From NCBI GenBank assembly GCA_013289415.1, contig JABDAB010000003.1:61525-125524 (forward strand): DNA of 64,000 bases. Direction: 5' to 3'. The first letter of the stretch is position 1; the number at the start of each line of letters is the position of its first letter. Both the position numbers and the translations under genes were made by a program. This DNA comes from Gammaproteobacteria bacterium (GTDB lineage: Bacteria > Pseudomonadota > Gammaproteobacteria > Legionellales > Legionellaceae). Under the pieces are notes generated by a model. That model searched no databases. It worked only from the letters and a program-made list of their open reading frames with translations, and was not told where the DNA came from. Below are positions 53,555 through 62,267 of the stretch, piece after piece.

Positions 53555-53812
53555 ATGTTTGCTCCAAAACAGCTTGAGGATCTGGCTAAAAAACTATTTG
53601 CAGCCTTGCCCTCCAGTCTGCAAAGTCTGGAAACCGATATTCAACAGCAATTTAAAGAAATTTTGCATGCAACCTTTACGCGTATGGATTTAGTCACCCG
53701 CGAGGAGTTTGACGTGCAAATCAAGGTACTGGCACGGACACGTGAAAAAATTGATGCCTTGCAAAACCAGGTTGATGCTTTGCTGCAGGAAAAAAACAGC
53801 AAATCCAATTAG
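53555..53812 (+). CDS. ubiK: Ubiquinone biosynthesis accessory factor UbiK
   Basis: 85 residues from the ATG at MFAPKQLEDLAKKL. A short helix is followed by the BMFP coiled coil (FDVQIKVLARTREKIDALQNQVDAL), the layout of UbiK/YqiC, which helps assemble the soluble ubiquinone-making complex. An in-frame ATG 18 nt upstream (53537) is possible, but AAGGAA before 53555 favours the later one. It is often linked to comM, as here. Confidence 0.88.
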   Translation: MFAPKQLEDLAKKLFAALPSSLQSLETDIQQQFKEILHATFTRMDLVTREEFDVQIKVLARTREKIDALQNQVDALLQEKNSKSN

Positions 53813-53868
53813 TAGGTTGGGCCTTGGTCCAACCTAGATAAAACCCAGTACTGTGCGGGCGCACAGTA
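53813..53868. repeat. Two short hairpins between ubiK and comM
   Basis: TAGGTTGG/CCAACCTA (53813-53820, 53829-53836) resembles the widespread GTAGGTTGGGC intergenic repeat. TACTGTGC/GCACAGTA (53849-53856, 53861-53868) is a second perfect 8-bp stem. They may terminate ubiK transcription; neither is followed by a T-run. Confidence 0.55.
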
Positions 53869-53898
53869 TACAATCCAACCTCAAAATAGAGTCCAACT

Positions 53899-55410
53899 AT
53901 GAATCTTGCAATTAGCAAAACGCGCAGTGCCATTGGCATTCATGCGCAATCTGTATCTGTTGAAGTCCACTTATCTAATGGTTTGCCATCTTTTGCTATT
54001 GTTGGACTGGCTGAAACTGCCGTCAAGGAAAGCAAAGATCGAGTGCGCAGCGCCATCATTAATAGTCAATTTGAATTTCCCTGTCGTCGCATCACAGTCA
54101 ATCTGGCACCAGCTGACGTACCCAAAGTGGGTAGTGGATTTGATTTACCCATTGCCATTGGTATTCTTGCAGCATCTGGCCAAATTCCTTCGCAAAAACT
54201 GGCATCACACGAATTTATTGGCGAATTGGCACTCGACGGCACTCTGCGTGGTGTATCTGCGATTATCCCTGTTGTGCTAGCCGCGCATCGTGAAAATCTG
54301 TTGTTAATTATTGCCAGCGCGAATGCTGAGGAGGCATCGATTGCCGGACACGAGGGTATTTATGCAGCCGATAATTTGCGAGAAGTATGCAGCTACCTGT
54401 GTCAGGATACACCCTTGCAGACTTTGCCTGAGCGTCCAATCATCGGGCGAACTGATCATGCACTGGATTGGTCTGATGTCAAAGGTCAACAACATGCCAA
54501 ATACGCCATGCAAATTGCTGCCTGCGGGGGGCATAGCATCCTGTTAAGTGGTCCGCCTGGCAGTGGCAAAACCATGCTGGCCAAACGTTTCAGTACGTTG
54601 CTGCCTGAGTTAACAGAAATGCAGGCTCTGGAATGCGCCGCGATTAATTCCATCCGTGGTCGTTCACCCAATTTTGAAAACTGGCGTCAACCTCCTTTTC
54701 GCGCTCCTCATCATACCGCCTCCACTGTGGCATTGGTCGGTGGTGGTAATCCGCCAAAGCCTGGTGAAATTTCACTGTCACATCATGGAATTTTATTCCT
54801 GGATGAATTGCCTGAGTTTAATCGTAGTGTGCTCGAAACGCTGCGGGAACCTCTGGAGTCGGGTTATATTTGCATCTCAAGAGCCGCCATTCAAACTGAA
54901 TTTCCTGCTCAATTTCAATTATTGGCAGCGATGAATCCGTGCCCATGCGGACAATGGGGTAATCCAAAAGCGAATTGTTTATGTTCCTCTGAACGAATCA
55001 GCCGCTATCTGGCGAAACTGTCTGCACCCCTGCTTGATCGCATTGACATGCAGATTACTGTACAGGCGTTGACTGAAGAGGAGCTGGTTAAACCGAACCA
55101 GGCGCCGACAGGTGAGAGTGTGAGAATCAGACAAATCGTTCAGGAAACTCGATTACGTCAGATGGATCGCCAAGGGTGTGTTAATGCTAACCTCAGTGCG
55201 AAAGATTGTGAAACAGTGTGTATTTTGGGAGAGACTGAACAGGCGTTTTTAAACAAAGTTTTACAACGTCTTCAACTATCTGCTCGTGCGTTCCATCGAC
55301 TGTTAAAAGTGGCTCGGACTATTGCTGATATGCGGCAGATGGACACTATGGATTTGTCGGATTTGCAGCAGGCGTTGTCGTTTAAGCAGACATTGAATGC
55401 GCCGAAATAG
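53899..55410 (+). CDS. comM: ComM/YifB-type Mg-chelatase-like AAA ATPase
   Basis: 503 residues. The N-terminal ChlI-like domain contains FAIVGLAETAVKESKDRVRSA; Walker A is LLSGPPGSGKTMLAKRF near residue 215, Walker B GILFLDELPEF, and the zinc-like AMNPCPCGQWG follows. ComM is a hexameric helicase that helps integrate DNA taken up by natural transformation. It starts 87 nt after ubiK. Confidence 0.93.
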   Translation: MNLAISKTRSAIGIHAQSVSVEVHLSNGLPSFAIVGLAETAVKESKDRVRSAIINSQFEFPCRRITVNLAPADVPKVGSGFDLPIAIGILAASGQIPSQKLASHEFIGELALDGTLRGVSAIIPVVLAAHRENLLLIIASANAEEASIAGHEGIYAADNLREVCSYLCQDTPLQTLPERPIIGRTDHALDWSDVKGQQHAKYAMQIAACGGHSILLSGPPGSGKTMLAKRFSTLLPELTEMQALECAAINSIRGRSPNFENWRQPPFRAPHHTASTVALVGGGNPPKPGEISLSHHGILFLDELPEFNRSVLETLREPLESGYICISRAAIQTEFPAQFQLLAAMNPCPCGQWGNPKANCLCSSERISRYLAKLSAPLLDRIDMQITVQALTEEELVKPNQAPTGESVRIRQIVQETRLRQMDRQGCVNANLSAKDCETVCILGETEQAFLNKVLQRLQLSARAFHRLLKVARTIADMRQMDTMDLSDLQQALSFKQTLNAPK

Positions 55411-55427
55411 TGGCGAACTAGACGGAC

Positions 55428-55460
55428 TAGGGCGAGCGGCGTTCGCCCTTCCTCGCCCTA
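55428..55460. terminator. REP-type hairpin between convergent comM and pyrB
   Basis: TAGGGCGAG (55428-55436) and CTCGCCCTA (55452-55460) pair perfectly around GCGGCGTTCGCCCTT, which shares the GGGCGAGCGGC core of the repeat at 25046. It lies directly between two convergent genes and can end transcription from both sides. Confidence 0.65.
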
Positions 55461-55461
55461 A

Positions 55462-56352
55462 TCAAGAAATCAGTGCTTCTAAAATCGCCATTCTCATGTA
55501 TACCCCATTGCTTACCTGGCGCAGAATAAAGGATTGTGGGCCATCCGCAACGTCACTGTCGATTTCAACACCGCGGTTTATGGGCCCCGGGTGCATTACC
55601 ATGGCATCGGGTTTGGACAAAGCCAGGCTGGTGCGGGTTATTGCGTAATCGCGGCGGTAGGTGGCAAGGTCTATTTGTTCGGCAGCATTCAGGCGCTCCT
55701 GTTGCACGCGTAAGCAAATCACAACGTCTGCGCCGGTAAGACCATCTTGTAACGATGTGGTCACATGACCGTAATGCACCCTTTGTGGGTGCCAAATGGT
55801 GGGGGCCACCAGTGTTAACTCACCCACCCCCAATGTCGCGGATATACACTGCAAAGAATTGGCTACGCGTGAGTGACGCAGGTCGCCGACAAGGGCTATT
55901 TTTAAGTGTTTCAAATCAGGTTTATGCTCAATAATCGTCATCAAATCCAGAAGCGCTTGGCTGGGATGTGCATGCTGGCCATCACCCGCATTGATGATGT
56001 GTACATCATCGTCACAATTTGCAGACAGCATTTGGGGTAAACCATTTTCTGTATGTCGAATCACAAACAAGTTAATCCCCATCGCAGCCAGCGTTTTAAT
56101 CGTATCCTCAATGACCTCGCCTTTGCTTTCCGATGAGTGCTGCAGATCAATGTTTACCGCAGGAATACTGAGCGCATTAGCAGCCAATTCAAAACTGACA
56201 CGGGTTCGTGTGCTGTTTTCATAAAACAGATTGGCCAGCTTGCAATGCGGGTAACGTGGATAGACAGGATTGTGTTTGAAATGCAAAGCACGCTGAATCA
56301 GACTGGTGATATCACGATAAGACAATTGACTAATGTCCAGTAGATGTTTCAT
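55462..56352 (-). CDS. pyrB: Aspartate carbamoyltransferase catalytic subunit
   Basis: 296 residues. FYENSTRTRVSFELA is the carbamoyl-phosphate motif (STRTR), HPSQALLD and MVMHPGPINRGVEI are the other conserved parts. It catalyses the first committed step of pyrimidine synthesis. ATG 56352 overlaps the ruvX stop as ATGA, which decides the start. No pyrI regulatory subunit is nearby. Confidence 0.95.
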   Translation of the reverse strand: MKHLLDISQLSYRDITSLIQRALHFKHNPVYPRYPHCKLANLFYENSTRTRVSFELAANALSIPAVNIDLQHSSESKGEVIEDTIKTLAAMGINLFVIRHTENGLPQMLSANCDDDVHIINAGDGQHAHPSQALLDLMTIIEHKPDLKHLKIALVGDLRHSRVANSLQCISATLGVGELTLVAPTIWHPQRVHYGHVTTSLQDGLTGADVVICLRVQQERLNAAEQIDLATYRRDYAITRTSLALSKPDAMVMHPGPINRGVEIDSDVADGPQSFILRQVSNGVYMRMAILEALIS

Positions 56353-56768
56353 GAAAACCCTCTCAACCATTGTTCCAAAATAACGCAAGCAGCAATACTG
56401 TCAACTTCGGTCTGTTTTATTTTACGATACCCACCGTTATCAAACAAATAAGCGCGCGCCTCCATCGTAGATAATCGTTCATCTACCAGATGCACAGGCA
56501 ACAAAAAACGCTTGCGTAATTGGCGCGCAAAACCCTTCGAGGCGGCAGTGGTGTATTGTTCAGTACCATCAATGCAGGTCGGCAAACCAACAATCATCTC
56601 GATAGGTCGCCATTGCTCAACCAATTTTTGAATATTATCCCAATTTGGCACGCCCAGCTTTGCATCCAGTGTAGTGAGAGGAGATGCGCTGCACGTTAGC
56701 TGTTGCCCCACAGCCACACCAATTCGTTTATAGCCAAAATCAAATCCAAGATAAATACCATCAGGCAT
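56349..56768 (-). CDS. ruvX: RuvX/YqgF-type putative pre-16S rRNA nuclease
   Basis: 139 residues, RNase H-like fold. YLGFDFGYKRIGVAVG at the start and VHLVDERLSTMEARA later carry the acidic residues of the family. It is linked to pre-16S rRNA processing. Start ATG 56768 overlaps the yqgE end by 8 nt; the yqgE-ruvX-pyrB order is common in gammaproteobacteria. Confidence 0.92.
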   Translation of the reverse strand: MPDGIYLGFDFGYKRIGVAVGQQLTCSASPLTTLDAKLGVPNWDNIQKLVEQWRPIEMIVGLPTCIDGTEQYTTAASKGFARQLRKRFLLPVHLVDERLSTMEARAYLFDNGGYRKIKQTEVDSIAACVILEQWLRGFS

Positions 56769-57327
56769 GACCTGCACCCAATATTAATTCATTCATATGT
56801 ACCCCAATGCTCAAAGCGGTAGCTTCCCACCGGTCTTCAAAAGGCACATCATACAACAATTCGGGCTTAAACGGGACAACCAGCCAAGAACCTTGTTTAA
56901 TAATTTCTTCTTCCAATTGATTTTCAAGCCACGCAACATAACCCAGAGTCACCAAAACATCCTTAGGGCCTTCACCGTTGGCAATTGCTCGAACAATATC
57001 GTTCGACGTAGTGATCGCCACATCATTCGGCAACAAAACAAGACTAGAATGCCAGTGTCCAAACGGACGATGAATGACAAATCCTCGCTCCGGTTGTATA
57101 GGTCCACCAAATAACAATGGCATCTGATTTTTTTCAGTATAAGTTGGTACGATATTCAATTGCTCAAAAACAAGACCGAGAGAGTGCTTCATCGGACGAT
57201 TAATGATCAAGCCAACCGTTCCATGTGCATGATGCTCGCAGATATAAATGACTGAATGCGTAAAATCAGGATTCTGGATCGAGGGTGTTGCAACCAATAA
57301 ATGATTTGTCAGCGACATCTTCGACAT
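56761..57327 (-). CDS. yqgE: YqgE/AlgH family protein (DUF179)
   Basis: 188 residues. LTNHLLVATPSIQNPDF, VGLIINRPM, FGGPIQPERGFVIH and LGYVAWLENQLEEEI are the DUF179 landmarks. Its biochemical role is not established. AGGAGG 8 nt before ATG 57327 is the best start. It heads the yqgE-ruvX-pyrB operon. Confidence 0.92.
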   Translation of the reverse strand: MSKMSLTNHLLVATPSIQNPDFTHSVIYICEHHAHGTVGLIINRPMKHSLGLVFEQLNIVPTYTEKNQMPLLFGGPIQPERGFVIHRPFGHWHSSLVLLPNDVAITTSNDIVRAIANGEGPKDVLVTLGYVAWLENQLEEEIIKQGSWLVVPFKPELLYDVPFEDRWEATALSIGVHMNELILGAGHA

Positions 57328-57450
57328 AATGAAATCCTCCTGAACCATGGCGAGCCTGAATGCTCTTTTACTTCATTATAGACCATGCCTATGGAATTCA
57401 CCTGAAAGTGGTTATATGATGGTATTTAATCACTTACAGGGAGATCTGTG

Positions 57451-58977
57451 ATGCTATCCGCCGAGGCAAGAAGAGCTTTTTTAACTCGATCGATATTTTT
57501 TGATCAATTTCTATTCATCGTCTTTAGCCTGCTTCTGGTGATTGCCATACTTTGCCTGTATTTTTGGGATAGAAACCAAAAAAAACACGCCATTCTTCGA
57601 AATTATCCAATTGTCGGTCATTTTCGATACGTTGCCGAATACATAGGCGAATTTCTTCGCCAGTATTTATTCACTAATGATCGTGAAGAATTACCTTTTA
57701 ATCGCGCGGAGCGTAGTTGGGTCTATCGCGCAGCCAAAAACGTGGATACTACCATTGGGTTTGGCTCCACTCGTCCCCTGCATGAACCTGGAACAGTTTA
57801 TTTTGTCAGCGCCCCGTTCCCCCCTCTCGGCACCAACGAGGCGAAAACCAGGCCAGTGACCATTGGTCCTTACTGCAGACAACCTTACACATCCACTCAT
57901 ATTTTCAATATTTCAGCCATGAGCTATGGCTCCATATCCAAAAATGCCATTCTGGCACTTGGTCGTGGTGCAAAAAAAGCCGGGTGCTGGTTGAATACCG
58001 GCGAAGGAGGGGTCGCACCTTATCATTTAGAATCCGGATGTGATGTGATTGCACAAATTGGTACAGCAAAATATGGCGTACGTGATGCAAATGGCCAACT
58101 ATCCAATGAACGCTTGAAGGCACTGGCTGAGTACGATTCCATTAAAATGTTTGAAATCAAGCTAAGTCAGGGAGCAAAACCTGGAAAGGGTGGCATTTTA
58201 CCCGCGGTCAAAGTATCAAAAGAAGTAGCAGAAATTCGCGGGATCCCTGAGCATGTCGATTCCATTAGCCCCAATCGCCATATTGATATCAGTAACGTTG
58301 AAGAACTTCTGGATGTTATTGAGCATATTCGTCAAGTAACCGGCAAGCCTACCGGTTGTAAATTCGTGTTGGGCAGTTATGATTGGGTACATGAATTATG
58401 CCTTGCTATTCATGCAAGAGGCGTTGTTTTTGCGCCTGATTTTATTACACTTGACAGTGCCGATGGAGGTACAGGTGCATCGCCACAAGGCCTTATGGAT
58501 TATATGGGCATACCCATATCAGAGTCTCTGCCAAAACTTATCGATATACTCATAACCTACAATTTACGCGACAGGATCAAGGTTATCACCAGTGGCAAAT
58601 GCATCACACCCTCTGAAGTAACTTGGGCATTGTGTAGTGGCGCTGATTTTGTTAATTCCGCGCGAGGTTTCATGCTGGCGCTGGGTTGCATACAAGCCAT
58701 GAAATGCCACGAAAACACATGCCCTACCGGCATTACGACCCACGATCCCCGCTTTCAGCGGGGCTTGGTCGTTGCAGACAAGGCTGAGCGAGTATATAAC
58801 TATGCGAACAACATGATGCATGAAGTCGCTATTCTCGCCCACTCGTGTGGTGTGGAAGATCCGCGCGATCTGCAACGAAAACATGCCCGCATTGTAACAG
58901 CGGATGGATTTTCCGTGTCACTGGCAGAAATATTTCCTAATAAACAACCATTACCACAATATCAAGTCTCATCATGA
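57451..58977 (+). CDS. FMN-binding glutamate synthase family protein
   Basis: 508 residues. One N-terminal transmembrane segment (FLFIVFSLLLVIAILCLYFW) precedes a GltB-type FMN barrel: FNISAMSYGSISKNAI, NTGEGGVAPYHLESG, KPGKGGILPAVKVS, and CPTGITTHDPRFQ. It resembles stand-alone glutamate synthase-like proteins that lack the amidotransferase domain, so the substrate is uncertain. Its stop overlaps the next gene by 4 nt. Confidence 0.87.
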   Translation: MLSAEARRAFLTRSIFFDQFLFIVFSLLLVIAILCLYFWDRNQKKHAILRNYPIVGHFRYVAEYIGEFLRQYLFTNDREELPFNRAERSWVYRAAKNVDTTIGFGSTRPLHEPGTVYFVSAPFPPLGTNEAKTRPVTIGPYCRQPYTSTHIFNISAMSYGSISKNAILALGRGAKKAGCWLNTGEGGVAPYHLESGCDVIAQIGTAKYGVRDANGQLSNERLKALAEYDSIKMFEIKLSQGAKPGKGGILPAVKVSKEVAEIRGIPEHVDSISPNRHIDISNVEELLDVIEHIRQVTGKPTGCKFVLGSYDWVHELCLAIHARGVVFAPDFITLDSADGGTGASPQGLMDYMGIPISESLPKLIDILITYNLRDRIKVITSGKCITPSEVTWALCSGADFVNSARGFMLALGCIQAMKCHENTCPTGITTHDPRFQRGLVVADKAERVYNYANNMMHEVAILAHSCGVEDPRDLQRKHARIVTADGFSVSLAEIFPNKQPLPQYQVSS

Positions 58978-59588
58978 ATAAACGTTTGATATGGAATTTT
59001 GAAATCAACAGTGAGAGTTCATTAACCATACCAGAAACTTGCAATGAAGATGAGCAAACTGAACGCTGGGAATCGCGTTTTTTCTGGCCTGAACGAGAGA
59101 TTATTGTTTTGAATGGGCTTGATGCCAGTTTTCTTGCCTTATCTCGCTATCAGGCCAAGCATAGGGAGGATGTATACTGCCTGTTGCCCGATACGGACTA
59201 CAATCTTAAAATTCGTCGCAACCAGCTAATGTATAAACCCATTATGATGAAAACCCGACACGCTGTGGCTTATGGAAAAAAGATTAACCTTGAAGAACTG
59301 CAACCCACCACCAGTTTGCCAGGCGCAGGCGATGCCGATGCATCGGCCTTGCTGATACAGGTTCAGCGTGAAGGTCAGCGAATTCATGTTGAAAAAGAAG
59401 CGTTGGTCTATCGATTTGAAACTGTGCCGACGTTAAAACTCGAATTAGCAAGACTTTATGTCGCCGACACGACTTGGTTTAGTGTAAATATCGAATCACG
59501 TTCAAGACGTTTGGTGGATTCCCTCAGGCAACAGATGTTTGATGGGCAAGCGTCTTGTGATTATGTTACGTTTTTGAAAGGTCTATAA
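58974..59588 (+). CDS. Uncharacterised protein, possibly CYTH/VTC-like
   Basis: 204 residues. DTDYNLKIRRNQLMYKPIM and then a KINLEEL stretch have the alternating charged strands of a beta-barrel such as CYTH domains, which handle triphosphates and polyphosphate. The position two genes before polyphosphate kinase fits, but the similarity is loose and this is only a suggestion. It overlaps the previous gene by 4 nt and is followed by the chromate-transporter gene after 1 nt. Confidence 0.5.
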   Translation: MNKRLIWNFEINSESSLTIPETCNEDEQTERWESRFFWPEREIIVLNGLDASFLALSRYQAKHREDVYCLLPDTDYNLKIRRNQLMYKPIMMKTRHAVAYGKKINLEELQPTTSLPGAGDADASALLIQVQREGQRIHVEKEALVYRFETVPTLKLELARLYVADTTWFSVNIESRSRRLVDSLRQQMFDGQASCDYVTFLKGL

Positions 59589-59589
59589 C

Positions 59590-60120
59590 ATGAATACATT
59601 ACTCACCATAATTGTCAGTTTCGGCAAAATCGGGCTCATTTCACTGGGCGGAGGCAATGCCATGCTCAAGTTACTGGAATACGAGGCTGTTACATACCGT
59701 CAGTGGATGGGGCGAGAAGAGTTTATTCACATGGTGAGCAGCAGTTTTTTATTTCCAGGCTTAACCGGCGTTAAATTAGCAGCCCTCATTGGCTATAAGG
59801 CAGCGGGCTTTTCAGGCTTGGTGCTTGCCGTGACTTGTCTGAACCTGCCAGGCCTGGTTCTGGCACTACTGGGTTATGGATGGTTAAGTAATAATGATGG
59901 ACCCATCATACGTAAAATCATGATCTCCGTACAATATGGATCCGTAGCCCTGCTTGCAGCAGCCACGTTCTCCATTTTACAAGGCGTGATTGAGATGAAT
60001 TATTCGTTGCCGATCGCTATCGCCTGTGGGTTGTTTTTTTTGGCCTTGGCGTTTTTGCAGCTATCGCCTTTTTGGGGATTTATTGCATTTATCGGGATTT
60101 GTTCTGTTCTAGTGCGCTAG
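59590..60120 (+). CDS. Chromate transporter family protein (single CHR domain)
   Basis: 176 residues with five to six transmembrane segments. FGKIGLISLGGGNAMLKLLE is the CHR N-terminal motif, and SSSFLFPGLTGVKLAALIGYKAAGF the second conserved part (FPGLTGVKLA). Half-size CHR proteins normally come in pairs; only one is present here. Substrate (chromate, sulfate or another anion) unknown. Confidence 0.82.
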   Translation: MNTLLTIIVSFGKIGLISLGGGNAMLKLLEYEAVTYRQWMGREEFIHMVSSSFLFPGLTGVKLAALIGYKAAGFSGLVLAVTCLNLPGLVLALLGYGWLSNNDGPIIRKIMISVQYGSVALLAAATFSILQGVIEMNYSLPIAIACGLFFLALAFLQLSPFWGFIAFIGICSVLVR

Positions 60121-60139
60121 AGTAAATAAGGAGCCATGT

Positions 60140-62203
60140 GTGACAGTTTCTCTGGATAACCCAGCATATTATATAAATCGTGAGTTTTCAGCCTTGGCAT
60201 TTAACGAGCGCGTATTAGAGCTTTCTAATGACGAGCGCATACCCCTGTTGGAGAGAATGCGTTATCTGTGCATCTGCTGTAGCAATCTGGATGAGTTTTT
60301 TGAAGTACGTGTTGCCACGCTCAAAGAAACCATTGCTGTCGGATCCAACAAATTAAGCATCGATGGACTTCATGGTGATGAAATATTAACTCAAATCAGC
60401 AAAAACACGCACCACCTCGTTGATAAAATTTATGCAACCTTTAATAACCAATTATTGCCTGCCATGCAAAAAGAAAACATCCATTTTTATAAAATTGAAG
60501 ATTGGACCGATGATATCCATTTGTGGGCAAAACACTATTTCAAAAATGAAATTCTACCCATTGTCAGCCCAATAGCCTTGGACTTGGCACACCCTTTTCC
60601 ACGATTATTTAATAAAAGTCTGAATTTTATTGTTGCGCTGAGTGGCAAAGACGCGTTTGATCGTAATATTAATTATGGTGTAGTACACGCTCCGCGGTCA
60701 CTGCCACGAATGATTCATCTTCCCTCTGAATTATGTGGTGAAGGAAGCCACTTTGTTCACTTGGCATCCATAATAAAAACACATATTCATCGCTGCTTTC
60801 CAGGCATGGAAACAAATGGCTGCTATGCCTTTCGACTCACACGTAACAGTGATTTGTATTTACGTGACGAAGAAATAGAAGATTTGGCGGTCGCAGTTCA
60901 GCATGAACTATCCTCACGCCATTTTGGCCATGTCGTGCGTCTTGAAATTGACAAAAACTGCCCTGATTCCATTGTTGAGTTCCTGTTACAGAAATATCAG
61001 TTACGGCATGACGATCTGTACCAATGTGACGGCCCTGTCAATTTACAACGCTATTCAAGCGTTATTGATCGAATCAAGCGGCCCGATTTGAATTACCCTG
61101 CATTTACAGCAAAATATCCAACGTTCACTAAACATAAAAACAACCTGTTCAGCGTTCTCGACGAAAACGATATTCTTCTTCACCATCCTTATGAAAGTTT
61201 TGACGTGGTCATTGATTTTGTTCTCCAGGCAGCAAGCGATCCAGCTGTACTCTCAATTAAGCAAACTCTGTACCGAACCCATGCCGATTCAATCATGGTT
61301 CAAGCTCTGGTAGAGGCTGCCCGCTCTGGCAAGGAAGTGACCGCCGTCATTGAATTGCGAGCCCGGTTTGATGAAGAATCTAACCTGCTTCTTGCAAATC
61401 GCTTGCAGGATGCCGGAGTGTTGGTTCTTTATGGTGTCGTTGGATATAAAACGCATGCCAAAATGACCATAGTCGTGCGTCGTGTACATGGAAAATTAAA
61501 ACTCTATGTCCATTTAGGTACTGGGAATTACCATGAGGAAACAGCCAAACGTTACACGGATTTGGGTCTACTAACGGCTCGTCCTGCGATTACAGCTGAT
61601 ACCCAGAGTATTTTCCAGCAATTAACCGGTCTTGGTAAAGCGGTTAAATTGAAAGAGCTGGGGCATGCTCCCTTTACCTTGCAGAAAAATTTATTCCATC
61701 TTATTGAACAATGTGAAATTGCGGCGACTAACGGCCAACCGGCTGAAATCATGCTGAAGGTAAATGGACTAACTGATATCTTGATGATCCAGGCGTTATA
61801 TGCGGCATCCCAAAAAGGCGTCAAAATTACCTTGGTCGTTCGAGGCGTATGTTGCCTCAGACCAGGCATTAAGGACGTATCAGAGAACATTCGAGTTCTT
61901 TCCATTGTCGGGCGATTTCTTGAACATCATCGCGTGTATTATTTTCATAGTGGCAATCAAGAACTATATTTTTGTTCCAGCGCAGATCTCATGGAACGTA
62001 ATTTATATCACCGCATTGAAGTCATGTTTCCTATTTTGGATGAGGAATGCCGCAAACGCATTAAACAGGAGATTTTTAGAAATTACCTGAAAGACAATCG
62101 CAATACATGGGAAATGCAACGCGATGGTACTTACAAATCAATTCGAAAGGGTAACTATTGTGCACAGGATAAACTGTTGGAATACTACGACGATGAAGGA
62201 TGA
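60140..62203 (+). CDS. ppk: Polyphosphate kinase 1
   Basis: 687 residues, full length. YYINREFSALAFNERVLELS starts the N-terminal domain. YKTHAKMTIVVRR contains the autophosphorylated histidine, and HLGTGNYHEETAKRYTDLGL and YFCSSADLMERNLYHRIE follow. It polymerises phosphate from ATP into polyphosphate. GTG 60140 has AAGGAG 7 nt upstream. A hairpin follows at 62219. Confidence 0.96.
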   Translation: MTVSLDNPAYYINREFSALAFNERVLELSNDERIPLLERMRYLCICCSNLDEFFEVRVATLKETIAVGSNKLSIDGLHGDEILTQISKNTHHLVDKIYATFNNQLLPAMQKENIHFYKIEDWTDDIHLWAKHYFKNEILPIVSPIALDLAHPFPRLFNKSLNFIVALSGKDAFDRNINYGVVHAPRSLPRMIHLPSELCGEGSHFVHLASIIKTHIHRCFPGMETNGCYAFRLTRNSDLYLRDEEIEDLAVAVQHELSSRHFGHVVRLEIDKNCPDSIVEFLLQKYQLRHDDLYQCDGPVNLQRYSSVIDRIKRPDLNYPAFTAKYPTFTKHKNNLFSVLDENDILLHHPYESFDVVIDFVLQAASDPAVLSIKQTLYRTHADSIMVQALVEAARSGKEVTAVIELRARFDEESNLLLANRLQDAGVLVLYGVVGYKTHAKMTIVVRRVHGKLKLYVHLGTGNYHEETAKRYTDLGLLTARPAITADTQSIFQQLTGLGKAVKLKELGHAPFTLQKNLFHLIEQCEIAATNGQPAEIMLKVNGLTDILMIQALYAASQKGVKITLVVRGVCCLRPGIKDVSENIRVLSIVGRFLEHHRVYYFHSGNQELYFCSSADLMERNLYHRIEVMFPILDEECRKRIKQEIFRNYLKDNRNTWEMQRDGTYKSIRKGNYCAQDKLLEYYDDEG

Positions 62204-62218
62204 TCTATTATCAACAAA

Positions 62219-62251
62219 AAAGAGGTATAATAACGCATATTCTACCTCTTT
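62219..62251. terminator. Hairpin after ppk
   Basis: AAAGAGGTA (62219-62227) and TACCTCTTT (62243-62251) form a perfect 9-bp stem with a 15-nt loop, 16 nt past the ppk stop and just upstream of the protease gene. No long T-run follows, so termination strength is unclear. Confidence 0.5.
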
Positions 62252-62267
62252 AAATACGATAAAACAC

